This document shows, piece after piece, positions 35,301 to 48,662 of a stretch of DNA of 64,000 nucleotides. Positions within the stretch are counted from its first letter, which is position 1, and every line of letters begins with the position of its first letter. A model generated the notes under the pieces. The model did not search any database. It worked only from the letters and a program-made list of their open reading frames with translations, and was not told the DNA's origin. Source of the DNA: Lateolabrax maculatus (lineage: Eukaryota; Chordata; Actinopteri; Acropomatiformes; Lateolabracidae); contig CM062219.1 of NCBI GenBank assembly GCA_031216445.1, positions 2,133,501-2,197,500 on the forward strand, in the 5' to 3' direction. The position numbers were made by a program, and so were the translations under genes.

Positions 35301-38300
35301 CCGGGCTTCAAAAGTCTCTCATAAATTAAATCACAAAGAGGGATTGACTTACATCTTTCTGGTTAGAGTGGAAAAACCTGAGGGAGAAATTACAGGACTG
35401 GGAGGCTGCAGCAAACTGGCCCAACGATTCAGCGTAACGCGTTAACAGAAACCTGAAAATGTATAAAGAAAAAAGCATTTTACTTAAATCTCTTGCTTTG
35501 CTACTTTTTTTTTTTATTTTATCATCTTTCTTAACTCAGGTGATACCATTTGTAAATCTTTTTTTCAAACCAAAACTGTTCAGAAAACATGGAAAATACA
35601 ATGAGCAGTGATGAGAACAATGATGATTCTGTCACAGTTCATCAGCTGTAATAAATCAAACTTTGATCTCGTGTGCAGCGCCTCAGATAATGCATTAATT
35701 TCCTCACCACTCATGTGAAGTTATGGAAAAACAAGCTGCATTCAAGCAAATCCTGTGTTTGTTTGTTTATCAATTCACTCTTTACTTATCTACAACCCTG
35801 ACCGATGGCAGAGAAATACTATCTTAGTTTGTATGTATTATTTATTATTATTTGCCTATAAACATAAAGCCTACACAGATGTTTATTTCATTATGAACTT
35901 GACCATTACCTAGTCTCTTAAGCCGCAACTGTCAGGAAACTATAATATTTTATTTTTTTAATTTATTTTCAGGGACATTTCAGGGGCAGGGCTGCTTTTC
36001 AACTGTTATCCCTTCATCAGGTGTTAAATGTTCCACTAAAATAACAATAAAAACACACAATGTAAAATTAGAACAGGAGAAAGAAAACTATAATAGATCA
36101 GCCGAGTAAAACTGTGACGTCACATTGCTGAAAGTCAGTGTAGGAAGCTTGATCACGACTTTTCCGAGACGCTTGATGAATACAGGCAGAGTAAAATCAA
36201 AAGGTATCTCTGTATATTTACTGACCCTATGGTGTCGTGCTGTACGTGCTTGGCGTCCAGGCTGGAGTAAAGGTCCACGACAGGCTCAAAGGCTCCCAGG
36301 TGACAGTAGAGGAGCAGCAGCAGCAGCTTGAACTGGGCGTTGGAGGGACTGTGAGACAAACCCTCCTGGAGGACCCCCAGACCCTGCCACACCATGTTCT
36401 CGTCCCCTACAACACACAGAGCGACACGTTCAGTTGGCATCTTCGCCGAATAACTGAAAGAAACATCTGGAAGAGGAGAAAGAAAAACTCACCAGTCTCC
36501 GTCCATAAGTCAACGTATACATGAGCGACCATGAGACAATACATATCGGAGAACTGCAGCTCCGTCTTCAGAGCGGTCTTCCCTGTTGATCACAAACATC
36601 AATAAGTCAGAACAGATGAAGGCCAGTGGACAGCAGCAGTAATAATTATTTTTTTATATCAGTTCCAATACGATTGGATATTGGATTGACACTACCCTTT
36701 TTACACACACTTTACATTCAGGCTTATTGACCTTTCTACAAAACCCTTTTTATACGTAACAAAATATTCCAAACTTCTCAAATGCATCAGTGTTTAATTG
36801 TACTTTAACACAAAACTGTTGTACAAGAACTTAACAGACATAACAGTGTAAACTTTTTATTTAAATAAGGAAACGGCATTCAGTGACACTTCTTGATACC
36901 ACGTTTTGGATGTTTCCCAAACATTACACACGATTGATACCTAGGCCCAATCCATCTTGTTAAGTTTAATGATTCATGTTTATACCTTAAAATGAACAGT
37001 CGTGTTATAAATCAGGACTGCTCGTCTCTAGGTCGACACGCAGGTCTTTACCCTACAACAAATACCTAGCCTAACCTTGCCACTGACATAATGTGGAACA
37101 GCTTTTTGTCCCAGATGTGAGTTCTTAAAGTCCCCCACAATGTGATTAATACGAGTACACACACATATCCTGACAATGTTTGACAAACGGGCTGCTGCTC
37201 GAGCTGCCAGCCGACATCTGAGCTGCATAAATTTGGTGTTTTGAACAAGGTTTAATATCCTGTGTCAAGAACTAATGCTGCCACATGCGTAGTGACCAGA
37301 AAAACGCTGCTCTGCCCTTTCCATATGCCGATTTCTCACTACATAAACAAGTACATGCAGCAGGAACAACAATTCCAGTTGCTTTGCATGTGAATGGTTT
37401 ATTGAAAACCTTCTGATTTTGCCTGCTAGGAGGACTGACTCAAGCCTAGAGTTACAAAGGCCGTCGGGTCTGATGAATCCTCCCCATTTTCCAAGAAAGG
37501 TTCAAACAACAGTTCAGAGAATGATATTGACGACCACAGTCCCACTTTGCATGGTCAGCTTTAACACAAAGGTTGGGGCACAAACTCTGGATCCTTTTTA
37601 GGGACTTTGAGAAGGAAAACAGAGCGATGCTCACCAGAGATGAGAAACAAGCAAGCCATCTCGCTGTTTTATGTTGATAGATGTTTAAACTAAATTATGT
37701 AACAGAGAGTGGGCAAAGAGGAGAAACAAGAAGCAGCGATGGAGAGAGAGTGAGCGAGAGAAACACATTACAGCAGAAAAATAACTAGAAAGCACTCTTT
37801 TGCAAAAAGGCATTTTCAGTCTTTCTTTCTACATCTGAATATCTCCCGTCTAAGATCCATTAACACGCGAGTCATTCGACAGTCAGGGGTTTTCCTGCAT
37901 AGAGAATTACGAGGCAGCTGCCGCCTCCAGCTCCCGACATGAACTCTGTCAGGTGTCTTAATGGAAACAAGTGTTGCACTTAATGGATTTCTGTACGCCG
38001 AAGTAATGGCACTGTATCGTAATCAGCACAATGCACCGGGAACACGCTGCCAAAACTGCCAAAGAGGAAGAAAAGAGCTGCAATTTTCCTCAATGAATTT
38101 CTCCAAATACAGTCTGTTTTTCGCTGTTCGAACAGGTGAATATTTTTCTTTTGGATCCCAGCACGTCCAACAGGGTCCGACATAACCCACGGCCTGTGTT
38201 CGTGGCAAAATGAAATGGTTGAAATGCATCGTGATTCCCTGAAATACACGTTGGCAAGTGACAGCGAAAAGGAACTTATGAGGCTATTTTTTTTTTAAAC

Positions 38301-41300
38301 TTGCCAAAAAGCACCTACGTTGTAACTGAAAGGTTATTTATGCCTCAAAATGACTTGATCTCATTGACATGGCTGAACGTACATGGCTCAGAAATAATGA
38401 GGAGGGCACGACTTGTCCCAAAAGGATTGCCGTCCAAAAACTACATGCTGAATATCTTAAAACTCGAAACTCCATGAAATAACAGCTATCCATAAGGTGC
38501 CAGTGGAAAAGGAGAAACACATGGAGAAGGTGGCACTTTTACAAAAGCTTTACTCTATAAGTTACAAATAATCTAAAATAGTTGTTTTAAAAATAATTAC
38601 TTTGTTGGGCCTTTAGGGAGGACACTCCCTAAAAATTGTCATTCATATAATTATTAAAATTCCTAAAATACGGTTGTACAAAGTGTTTGTTTGAGCCAGT
38701 TGAAAGCACATGATCAGAATGGCACCACCTCTGCCTCATTTTGAGCCAGCAAAAACCCTGACGGTAAATTACAAAGAGCGACATGATGACTGCTTTGTTG
38801 TTGTCTCTTCTCGTGCAAACAAGTGCGTCTAAAATAAGTCATTTATTACTTTTTAACTGGAACAATTTGCTTAAACTTCATGGTTGTTGAGTTGCTGTGG
38901 AAACGCAAACAACCATGTACAAGAGGACTTTCTGTTTCTTACGTCTATTTGGTAAGAAAACACTAATACTGACTTTGGGCCAGGATGATTTTCTCTGACA
39001 GCTGCTGTAAAGAACCGATGAATCCATTTTCCTGGAACATTTAATTTTGTCGTGAAGATCTTACGCCTCTTTGCTCCACGTACAATCCGATAATCCTGAA
39101 CAAACGCAAATGCCAAAAGGGTCTAAGAATGAATAAAAGTTGTTCTTACCAAACTTGAGTCCGTGACGATAGTGAGCTTTGAGCTCTGCGATAAGCCGCA
39201 GTTTTCCATCCACATTGAGGGAGTGATGCAGCCCCAGTGCTCGACTCAGCTGACACACACACAAATGCCTCTGTAGCGCTTTGGTATCCTCCGGAAAAGC
39301 GAATCCCTCCTCTCCCTGCTCGCCCAGTGGAACCGCTTCACTCAGACGGTTGATGAACTAAAAAGTTGAGGAGAGAAATATGCTTCACAGCCCGACCCTT
39401 CCCTTCACAAGCGTCAGCTCGACTATACTGCTGTAACTCGGCCTTACCTGAACATGTTGATCAGGAGAGAGCAGATGTAGGTATATTTTTAGGTCGGTGA
39501 TACAGCAAGGTTTGTCTCCAAATTTCCCAAAGAATTGCACCATTAGCTCTAAAGGATCGCCTGTTTAAAGCCACATAAAGTCACACAGAAAGAGTATAAA
39601 GTCGCTGGCAAAGGGCGAGACTCAAGAACAGGGCAAAATAAACTGTTTTTACAATATGTGTTTTACCTAGCAGGCTTTCTTCAGGACAGCCCCTTTCCCT
39701 CAGTCTGTGCATTAATTCCAGCCGAGCCAAATAGGGCCCTCTGAGTGATCGAGAGTCTTTGCCGTCCTCCCCTTTAATTCTCTCTTCCACAAACGTCACC
39801 ACTTCAGCCACGGTGTGATGTACCGAACCCTCCGGACAGCTGGAGACACACAGGAAGACACAGACGCAGATCAATGCTGGATAATATTACATTTATCTAT
39901 CTAGCTCTCCAAGGCGTAAAGGTAAACAACAAACAGCACAACAGGAGCTCCCAGCGATTCAAGGACAACTCACACAAGGCACAAGGTGTTCTGAACCCAG
40001 GTTGTCTCGTTGAAGGATGAGCCCTTTATTAATTAGCCACCTCGACATCCCAAGACCATCATATTACTGTGAGCAGGAAATAAGATAAACTATCTGACAC
40101 GGATGAAGGCTGGATGGGCGAAATGTTTTGTCTTCTCTGAATAAAATGTTTTTCCATCCTTCCTCGCCTGCCGTCAGTGAGGGTTTCTAGCTTATTGCAG
40201 ATAAATTGGTATCAGTGTTTATGACAGCTGATAAGTAGTTTGTGTTGTTTTGTCATAAATGATTACAGCACCTTTCTGGAAGTGCTAATCCCCTAACAGC
40301 TGCCTAGAACCAGGAACATTAGAGGAATTATTAGACCAGCAGCAAAACATGTAAATGACAGAGAAAGCCGATTCAGACACAGTCCTCCCTCTATCATTCA
40401 TTAGCCGTGTTTCCATCAACGTATTTTATGTGCATTTTGAAATATCGCAGAAGTATCGAAGAATGATGGAAACAGCAAAATTCTAAATAACTCTAAATTT
40501 TGCTAAACGACATTTTCAAACAAGCTGACAAATTGAAAAATCCGTTGTACTCACTGTTCGCCTTCTTCTGGCGGGCTCCACGACTGATCGATCAGGTGGA
40601 AGAGAGAGTCAAAGTAGGAGGGATAGAACTGCCAATCATCCGGACTAGAAACAGAAACACGCAGGTTTGTAACTCATGTGTTCCTCTGTGGTTCTTCTTC
40701 CTGTAGTGTTTCACAGTCACAGGTGTGAGGCTGTACTTACTTTTTGAGTAGCAGCTTGTGGGCCAAGGAGTTACACTCGGGCCAGCGCTGTAATCTCTGG
40801 TAGAGCATCATACACTTGTTTTCTCTGCTCTGCAGCTCACTGGTCAGCTTCTCTGTGGGAAGATACACAAATATTAGATGGAGACCACATCTGATTTATG
40901 TTTAAAACATGATATTAACATTTTATTAACTTCAAACTATTTCAATTCATATTTTATTAAGATTAATACTATTGGTTGTTAGTATTGTATTTTATCGAGC
41001 CTTACTGCTGTGTGTATCTGCTGCTATTGCTAATCCTATTGTCATGTCTGCATCGTACTGTCCTACATTTGTATTCCTGAACCTGACACTTCACTGATTT
41101 CAGAACAGTTTGCCAAAATGCACACAGCTGAAAATTAGCTGCCTGGCTGACACTGGAACATTTACAGGAGATGCTGATTAATGTGCATTGTCCTGATGAT
41201 CAAGGAGGAACGTGATAAAGTTTGATGATCTTTCAGGCTTTTCAGGTGCACAAACAGAAGAACACACATATACACCTACCCCCAAGAGGGCCCCTGATCA

Positions 41301-42955
41301 CCTCGAGAGCCTCTACACACTTTCCCAAGCGCTCCAGGATCATAAAATACAGCTGCACCTACAGTCACATACAAAAAGTCAGAAACAACCGTAAATACAA
41401 CCAGCAACTCTGAAACAATTATCTGTTTGTCTGGACGAGATAAAAGTAAACCTACTGTATGATAAGATGTTTTTGATTATATCTGAGGACTAAACATTTG
41501 GGTTTTCACAACATCAGATTCTCTGTGTGTACAGTAGAGTATATAGGTTGTTTGTAGCCTTATTGTTGCTGAGCTAGTGAGCCTCTTGAGGTCAGTTTAT
41601 AGTGTCTAAAGTAGTGTTTATGAAGCATGGGTAAACCAACAGGGGTTTCTGAAGCATCAGATGTCTGCAGAAATGGACAAATCACCTGTGAAGCTACCAG
41701 TGAATTACTGCAGCTGTTAGACCACTTCAACGGTCTAACAGGAGAGAGTGTCAGCATGTGACTAATGGACAAGCAACACAAAAGGGAATTTATGTTACGC
41801 TTCAAGGGAAGTTTTTCATGTTTCACTTTTACCAGGTTTCACTCTGACCAACTTTAAAAATGGGGAAATCTAAACCAAATGCAGAGCCTTCAGTAAAACT
41901 GCATATCTAAAGACATCTAAAACTGAATCTGTGTTTAAAGTGTTTAAATACAGACCTAAATAACATAACATGAATCCTTCAGGTCATGCAGACACTTTAC
42001 TCACCTCCGCCTCTGCTTCAATCTTCTCCTCCTTGACCATTTTCTCCACCATGCGTTCAGCCAGAGGCAGGAACATTGTTTGGGCCAGCTTTTCATCTTG
42101 CGCTGAGATGGCCTGAACAAACAAAAACAACACAGCACACACGTTACGTTCAGAACTATAAAAATATGTAGGAAACGTGAAAGTTGTAAAAGCTTGCCCA
42201 TACCTGCATCACCAGACTCATGACAGACCAGAAGTAATACGGATTCTTGGGGACGATTTTATACAAGGCCATTCCTGCCTGTAAAGGGCGAAGATGCAGT
42301 CGTCAACATCCTCTTCATTATTCTGATTATGTGTCCATCTTTTTAATTACCAATGGAGTACAAAAGCCACAGCTGTTAGTCATGTGTGTTTGCATGTTTA
42401 TATGCAAGTGTGGACGTGAGCTTTCTCACCTGCTGCATCTTCTTGTACTCTCCCACGCGAGCGTACGCCATGAAGAGGTGAGAGTGATACTCCTCGCTGA
42501 GGGGAACCTTCTTCACTGCAGCTTCATACAGCTTGGTGACCAACTCCGCTGTGAAACAATATTTAACACGCAGTCGTTACAGCGTTTAGGCCTGGGCGAT
42601 AAAATGATAGCGATACATGTACTGCAATAGACACTTAGTCTATAGATAGTTTCACGTAAATACGTTTAACAAACCGCCGGGAAAGAACATAACAAATACG
42701 CAAAGTACGCAAACAGCCAATCATTTAACAGGTGTATTGTTGGACAACAGCAGAAACAGTGAGGGGTGAAAAAACGAGTGCCAACGTTGAGGAAATTGCT
42801 GATAAAAAGGGTTAGATTCAAAATAAAGTTGTTAAATCAACCTTTTTTCTCCTGGTCTTTATTAAGAATTATCAATATCAACTGAAGTGAAACATTTTAT
42901 CATGATACATTTTTCAGCTATAATCGCCCAGTCCTAATAGTATTATTACCAGCCT

Positions 42956-43012
<57 letters not shown>

Positions 43013-46000
43013 CACGACGATGCATCTCTCTGTACAGTATAGTCAGAGCTTGTAGAGAGTTGTCGTCGGTGGGCTCTAGAGTGGCCACTTCCTGGGCCAA
43101 AGTGAAAGCTTCATCCTGCTTTCCAGTCCTCTGGAGGCCGATAGCCTTTAGGACCTGAGAGAAGGAGGAAAGACAAAGATAAGCAAATACATGTGGAACA
43201 GTAGCGACAATAAGGAGTAAGAAGCCCACTTCATTGTTGTCAATAGCGAGAAAATGAAGTTCACATAGGATGTTTGACAGCCAAGTTGACGTCAGCAGGG
43301 AAATTTTTAGGTCAGCCAAACCTGAATGTGAATTTGGGTGTGTGTACCTCACTGGCCACCTAATTATTTAAAGCTTTATAAATTATCAATGTTATTCCTT
43401 GCGAGCAACACAGCGACTGACACGAAATCCTCACATTCCATAACGGTTTTTGCAGTCTGACACTGGGCTGCATCTGAAATCAATATCATGATTAATTGTC
43501 CCATTTGCCTTGGTAATGACAGTGAAACTATATCTAATTAAATACACGTCTGTACAAGATTCTCTGTCCTAACAGTGGACCTCTGATTGACAGAAAATCA
43601 TAGATTGTGACTGTGAGTAATATTAACTTAACATATTCTTTCGACTCTTTCACATCTCTGTCACTATTAAAATAAAAAACATTTAACTGGCTGCAGGTGT
43701 TGCAGAGTATGGAGTGATATTATTTAAAATAAAATAAACAGCTTGTGTAATTGGCCGATACGTCTAAAACCTCCTGCTTCAGACAGATCGAGAAGCAGCT
43801 AAACAAAGCTGTGGAACTGTAGCGTTTAATTTGAGACCAACAATAGTCTACGTTCACTGTTAAACCCACAACACAAGCTCACTGATGGTAACTGGTCTTA
43901 ACTTTGGGACGGATGTGATTCGTTGTACTTTCAGATGCATTAAAAAGGAGTAAGCTACAGTCTCTTTGTAGGAATTCATTTAACGAAACAAACAGAGACG
44001 ATGACGCTTTTGATCAATTTAGTCTGAGTCAACCAAAGTTCTGCTCTCCAAACGTAACGCTCTTCTTTTATTTATAATGAATCCATGAATTCTTACAATT
44101 ATCCTTAACTATCAGACAGCACAGGGTAACTTTCAGATGCTGAACTTGTTTATCTAGCAAATTTACAAATGGGTATTTTCAGCTATTCCAAGAATAAATA
44201 CACAATTGGCAGCCTGATATGTTTTGAGGGTGGCCATCAGGTCACAGCAGCGACCCCTGCAGCACCAGCATTTGTTCATCCCTGTCAAAGTGTCCTTGAA
44301 AAAACTGCTGCACTGGTTCCTCTGGTGAAAAGTGTGTTTCTCTTGTACTGTGTGTTACACAACAGCTGACGTGTCTTATAATAATATATGGAGAGATGCA
44401 GTAGGTGAAAAAGTGGTCAGAGAGCAAGAATGTTAAGGGCTACATGAGTGCACTAGAAACTGTTTTGTATGTACTGGTTTCAAAAAGAAATTTGTATAAT
44501 CTTAGATCCATGTAGACTTTTTGCCAGCAGTGGAAGAGGCTTCACAGAACACAAACACTTTCAGTGAGAACTGTTGCTTTTGCTGTATTTAGACCAATCA
44601 GGCGCTGTGGCGAAAACACTAATCCTCCCATTCATTTGAATGGGGGTAGTGCATTAAGGCTGCAGCGGTGGGGACCAGAAGGGGGATGCCGAAGAAAGAC
44701 GCAGCGGCCCTGCAGCGAAATGTTTAAACAGAACTAACTTTTGGTCAAATGCAACCCGACCAATCACGTAGCCAGCGATCAGACCGCTGTACAACCCTGC
44801 CATGAGGGAGTAAAAGGACGTTAATCGGCGTCACACAAATGTGCCGTGTAGTGCCACTCCCACAGCACCGAACAACCCTGCAACGCCTGATTTGGTGTGA
44901 GTGCAGCCTTAGTCACCCACCTTGGCACAGTGCAGGTCCTTATGTTTCTTCAGCAGTTTGTCTGCCTGCTGTATTGCCATTTTATTGTTGCCATTATCAA
45001 GGTAATCTGGGGAAACACAAGGGACAACATTTATCACATTAATTACAGTGATTGTAAACATTAGACTTGAATTCATCATATAAGTTTGAATGCAATGGGA
45101 AATGGTGACTTTGCAGAATACTGTGTGTATTACCATGTAAATCTTGACGATTAATCAAACAGTGGATCAACAAAATTTTTCTGAAACTATTTTGATAATA
45201 GATTTATTGTTTAATTAATACAAATATCCAACATTTTATGGTTCCAGCTTCTCAAATGTGAGGATTTGCTGCTTTTCTTTGTCTTATGTGAGAGTGAACT
45301 GGTCATTTTTGGCTTATGGACTGTTGGTCAGACAAGACCAGCAATCTGAAGACATTTCAAAGAGACATTTTTCACTATTTTCTAGCATTTTATTGACCAA
45401 CTAATTACCCTATTACATGGGGAAACAATCAGCAGATGAGTGGATAATGAAAATATTTACGTGTGTGTTTCTGCCTTGTCGGTAAATGCTGAAGCATGTG
45501 CATGCAGTCACACACCAACAGAGACACCTCAGTTCAGCCTCTTCAGGACAGCTGGGTGCCAAAATTAACTGTGCCAGACAGTGCACTGTGATTATGTCAT
45601 GCCTATTCTCTCTGTTCAAACTGTCACCACAGAAGAACCCCCCCGAAAAAAAGTTGAGAAACCCTGCAGAAATTTGAGGTAACGGTTACATTGACATTTC
45701 ACTCAGATGCAGGGTTGATAAGTTCATGGTCTGCTGCCAAACCAAGCAGCACCTAAAGCTCCAGCACTGGAGGAAAAAGACTAAAGATAGATCGATCAAT
45801 AGATAGATAGATACATAGATCGATAGAGTACTTTATTAATCCTAAAGGGAAACTGCAGTGTTACATAACATATCCTACATACAAACATCACAAAAAACTA
45901 ATTATTACAATACAATACAATACAGTTATACACAATAATGTTAACTCTAAATATATAGTGATATATTCAGGGTATAGTGACAGTAATGTGCTGTAATGCA

Positions 46001-47058
46001 GGATGTGCATCAGTGCAAGTCATGTACAGATAAAACCAAAAGCTGTGCAGTAAGGTGCAGAATGTTATTTGATAGATAAACTGAATAAAGAAACACTAGT
46101 TTACTTATTTTACAGGTTTTAAAAACTACATTTTAACGTCCCTCTCAGCTGCTCAATGCTTTGACAGAAGTTCCCCACAAAAACCTGTTTAAACACCTCA
46201 ACACGTTATATCCCGTCAATACAACGCTCACAATACAGAGTGAAGAGAGTATGAAACCACTGCTGAACAGGTGTGAGTCCTCGCGGTCCAAACACACCTG
46301 AATAAACCTGTAAACGTGCTTTCGTTCCGTTATTCTGCGGACAGGTGACAGCTCCGTGCTAACAGGCTAACTAGCCGCAGCATCGTCATTACTTTATAAT
46401 GGACCGAATGCTAACCGGGGAGCTAACCGGGAGCTAACCGTGTCACATTCAGCCGGCTACAGATCCAGCCTCCGTGTGGATAATCACAACACAAACACCT
46501 GGCGAGGTACACACAAAAAACAGGCGCTTATAAACAACTTTTCTTTTTTTAAACATTCATACATTTAAAAAAACAAAAAAACAGGCACGTCAATGAACCG
46601 CCGAGCTAGCTGTCAAATAGCGACCGTTAGCACTTCGACTTTGAGGACCAGGACGATAAAAATGTCTGAATGTCCCAAAAAAAATACCCTTCAGGGGTAT
46701 AAAGGCCCCCCGAGGACAGCTACAGGTTGGACACGAGGGGACACTCGGGTTTTATCCGGTGACCCCCGTGGACAGCCGTGTCCTCCGCGGGCTCGGCGGC
46801 AGCCCGGGTAAGGTGCACTGTCATCGGGCGCTGCAGGCAGGCGAGTCCGTGGTCGGAGCTGGTGGGGGCCGCGTCGCTGCCCCCAGCAGCTCCGACACCT
46901 TTTCTCCTCTGCACACATGCCCCGGGACACCGCACAACAACGTTTACCAGACCTCCACACACGCATACATGCGTGGCTCAGCCCCGCGGGGAGTCCTTAC
47001 CGTATATCGGTCTGAGTCTCCTGTCGTTGGGGTCCTGCACATGGCCTCTCGCCGCCAT
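31689..47058 (-). CDS. naa25: N-alpha-acetyltransferase 25, NatB auxiliary subunit, complete
   Basis: Twenty-four coding exons in transcript order: 47001-47058, 44921-45006, 43016-43154, 42430-42548, 42204-42278, 42005-42112, 41280-41358, 40741-40852, 40555-40644, 39667-39839, 39448-39560, 39150-39357, 36493-36582, 36226-36406, 35353-35452, 35075-35226, 34856-34981, 33881-34124, 33172-33295, 33016-33081, 32836-32933, 32637-32747, 32368-32508 and 31689-31811. They encode 971 residues; human NAA25 has 972. Start MAARGHVQDPNDRRLRPIY, end ETIKSLKI. The N-terminal half is TPR-like helical repeats (AIGLQRTGKQDEAFTLAQE); near the C-terminus is a lysine run (QKKKKKKKD). NAA25 anchors the catalytic subunit NAA20 to ribosomes. 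NatB acetylates nascent proteins beginning Met-Asp, Met-Glu, Met-Asn or Met-Gln. The start has a full Kozak context (CCACCATGG). Two introns have CA repeats directly after the donor. The longest intron (36583-39149) holds no recognised gene. Confidence 0.97.
32285..32359. repeat. (TG)n microsatellite against the naa25 exon 23 donor
   Basis: About 75 nt of uninterrupted TG on the plus strand. Read with the gene it is (AC)n beginning eight bases into the intron after exon 23 (donor GTTAGT). Confidence 0.97.
36583..39149. other. Large naa25 intron 12, no gene seen
   Basis: This 2.57-kb intron was checked on both strands. Open frames are all under 100 codons and show no family resemblance or splice support. 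No tRNA or known RNA gene was recognised. Confidence 0.55.
42959..43009. repeat. (TG)n microsatellite against the naa25 exon 3 donor
   Basis: 51 nt of uninterrupted TG on the plus strand. In the naa25 transcript it is (AC)n starting at intron base +7, directly after the donor GTGAGT. Confidence 0.97.
45155..45420. repeat. Dispersed A+T-rich fish repeat, copy 3
   Basis: One of the longest copies of this family in the window: 'actattttgataatagatt', 'ggttccagcttctcaaatg', 'gctgcttttctttgtc' and 'ggactgttggtcagacaag' in order. Lies in naa25 intron 1. Confidence 0.65.
45781..46075 (-). mobile_element. Retroposon-like tail with GATA repeats
   Basis: An imperfect GATA/GATC microsatellite (45787-45828) abuts 'tactttattaatcctaaagg' and 'gaaactgcagtgttac', followed by AC/AT-rich text with 'gtgctgtaatg' and 'tgtgcag'. 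This block next to GATA repeats is frequent in fish genomes and resembles the tail of a non-LTR retroposon read on the minus strand. The family is not assigned and there is no coding part. Confidence 0.45.
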
Positions 47059-47125
47059 GGTGGAGTTTACCTGCTGGGTAAGTGTTCACACATGCGCAGT
47101 GAGAGCCGCCTCCAGGAGCGATTAA
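46580..47125 (-). promoter_or_regulatory. naa25: CpG island over naa25 exon 1, with promoter upstream
   Basis: GC- and CpG-rich sequence covers the first intron, exon 1 and about 70 bp upstream. At 47091-47098 CATGCGCA is a partial NRF-1/CpG-type element close to the expected start. No TATA box is evident. The start codon at 47058 sits in CCACCATGG. Confidence 0.5.
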
Positions 47126-47596
47126 AGGATCTTTTTCTCGCTGAAAGAGCAAAAAGTTCCTCATGTTTCCACGTGTATGCATGGATGTGCGCTGCAGTAC
47201 GGCAGCCTGCCATGATTAAACCTAAAGATCCTCTGCAGGTATTTTTAAACAGCAACACTCTGCATGGAATAATACTTTGTGTGATTTGTTCTTTACCACA
47301 AAAACTTGCATTACCTGGTTAAAAAATCCGAAAATACATAAACTCCTTCTCCCACATTAAAAAACTTCAGAACACAGTGGTGGGTTGTAACTCAAGTACA
47401 ACTTTCAGGTACTTGTACTTCAGTAGTTCCATTTTATACTACTTTATACTTCTTTATACTTCTACTCCACTGCAATAGGGAGGCAAATATTTATATTATT
47501 TCTATTTATATATTTAACTGACAACTATAGTTTCTTTGCAGGTTCAGATTAATATACATATACAATCAACTAATATGTATTATTATAAAGAACAAC

Positions 47597-47637
<41 letters not shown>

Positions 47638-48640
47638 AAAAAGTAGTGAAAATGAGTCCCACCTTTACCAGCTGAGATGCTCAATGATTATAATCCAGTG
47701 AAATAATATTCTGAAATAGGCCATTCTGCCAATAAGTACTTTCACTTTAGGTACATTAAGTATATCTTGATGCTAATATTTCTGTACTTTTCCTACACTG
47801 AACTACTGCTACTTTTACTTAAGTAAAACACCTGAGAAACGTCTTCCACCACCCATGTATGAGTACATAAATATTATTTATGTCTCTAAGTTTTATCACT
47901 GGACACAAAATGTCTCCTTCTTCACTGAGAGATCCATTCTCATCCAGTGAATGTGCACTGGAGGTTTAAAGTTTAAAACTTGTTTTAGTTGCATTTTGGA
48001 CCATGATTGACTTCCAAACTAGTTCACATTTTAATTTAATCCAAATCATGCTTTTATGTAAATGTCATAAAATCGAGTTTTAAGATCACATATAAACTTT
48101 CCTCCTTCAGCAGATTAAAGTGAAAAGTGTGCACAGTGAAGCTCAAATATCAAAGTATTAAAAAAACAAATTATTGAGTGAAGGGAGACTTTAATTCAGG
48201 TGAAATCTGCCAGAGGACAAACCATCAACCCCCTACAGCATTTTCAGAACTATGACATAGGATTTTAATTTAAATGTTATCAGTCGCCTTATTGTGAAAA
48301 CCTCAAAAATTCTGAGCAATTATTATTAATTATAACAATTATTTCTTTAGTCATTATTACTTTAGTTAGTACAGCTGGAAGTACTTGACATTTTTTTTCT
48401 TTTATCCCAAAACATTACATTTCAAATTAAAAGTAAAAACTTATCATGAACCACGGTTCTGTGTGGTTCCTAATTTAGAATTAAGAAAGACTTTATTTCT
48501 AAACATTATTCAGATTATATATTATATTACGTGTGTTGAGTGTGCTGAAGAGATTAAAAAGCACATTACAAAAGGAAAATACTGAGACACATTCGTAACA
48601 CACACAAAAAAAACAAAAAACAGGAAACAGCACATTGATT
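47059..48640. other. Intergenic DNA between naa25 and pitpnb
   Basis: No gene recognised. It holds the naa25 promoter at the left end, a hAT-like element at 47375-47854, and AT-rich unique sequence up to the probable pitpnb poly(A) site near 48640. Confidence 0.6.
47375..47854. mobile_element. hAT-like MITE carrying a TA/TG microsatellite
   Basis: Starts CAGTGGTGGG and ends CTTCCACCACCC, an inverted terminal pair shared with the element at 17469-17732. The interior has 'acttgtacttcagtag', 'cttctactccactgca' and 'acttttacttaagtaaa'. A (TA)n(TG)n microsatellite lies inside at 47597-47637. No clear 8-bp target duplication is visible. Confidence 0.7.
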
Positions 48641-48656
48641 CTCTTATTTGATCAAA

Positions 48657-48662
48657 TTTATT
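48657..48662 (-). terminator. pitpnb: Distal polyadenylation signal of pitpnb
   Basis: Reverse-strand AATAAA; downstream (lower coordinates) the transcript would read T- and GT-rich for about 40 nt. Confidence 0.55.

Noticed and set aside
35600..35700. Possible box C/D snoRNA (GTGATGA and ATGATGA motifs)
   Set aside because: The motifs lie on the strand opposite to naa25, there is no matching box D with terminal stem, and intronic snoRNAs normally share the host strand.
36583..39149. A nested gene in the largest naa25 intron
   Set aside because: Only short frames, no splice chain, no recognisable protein motif and no RNA fold seen by eye.
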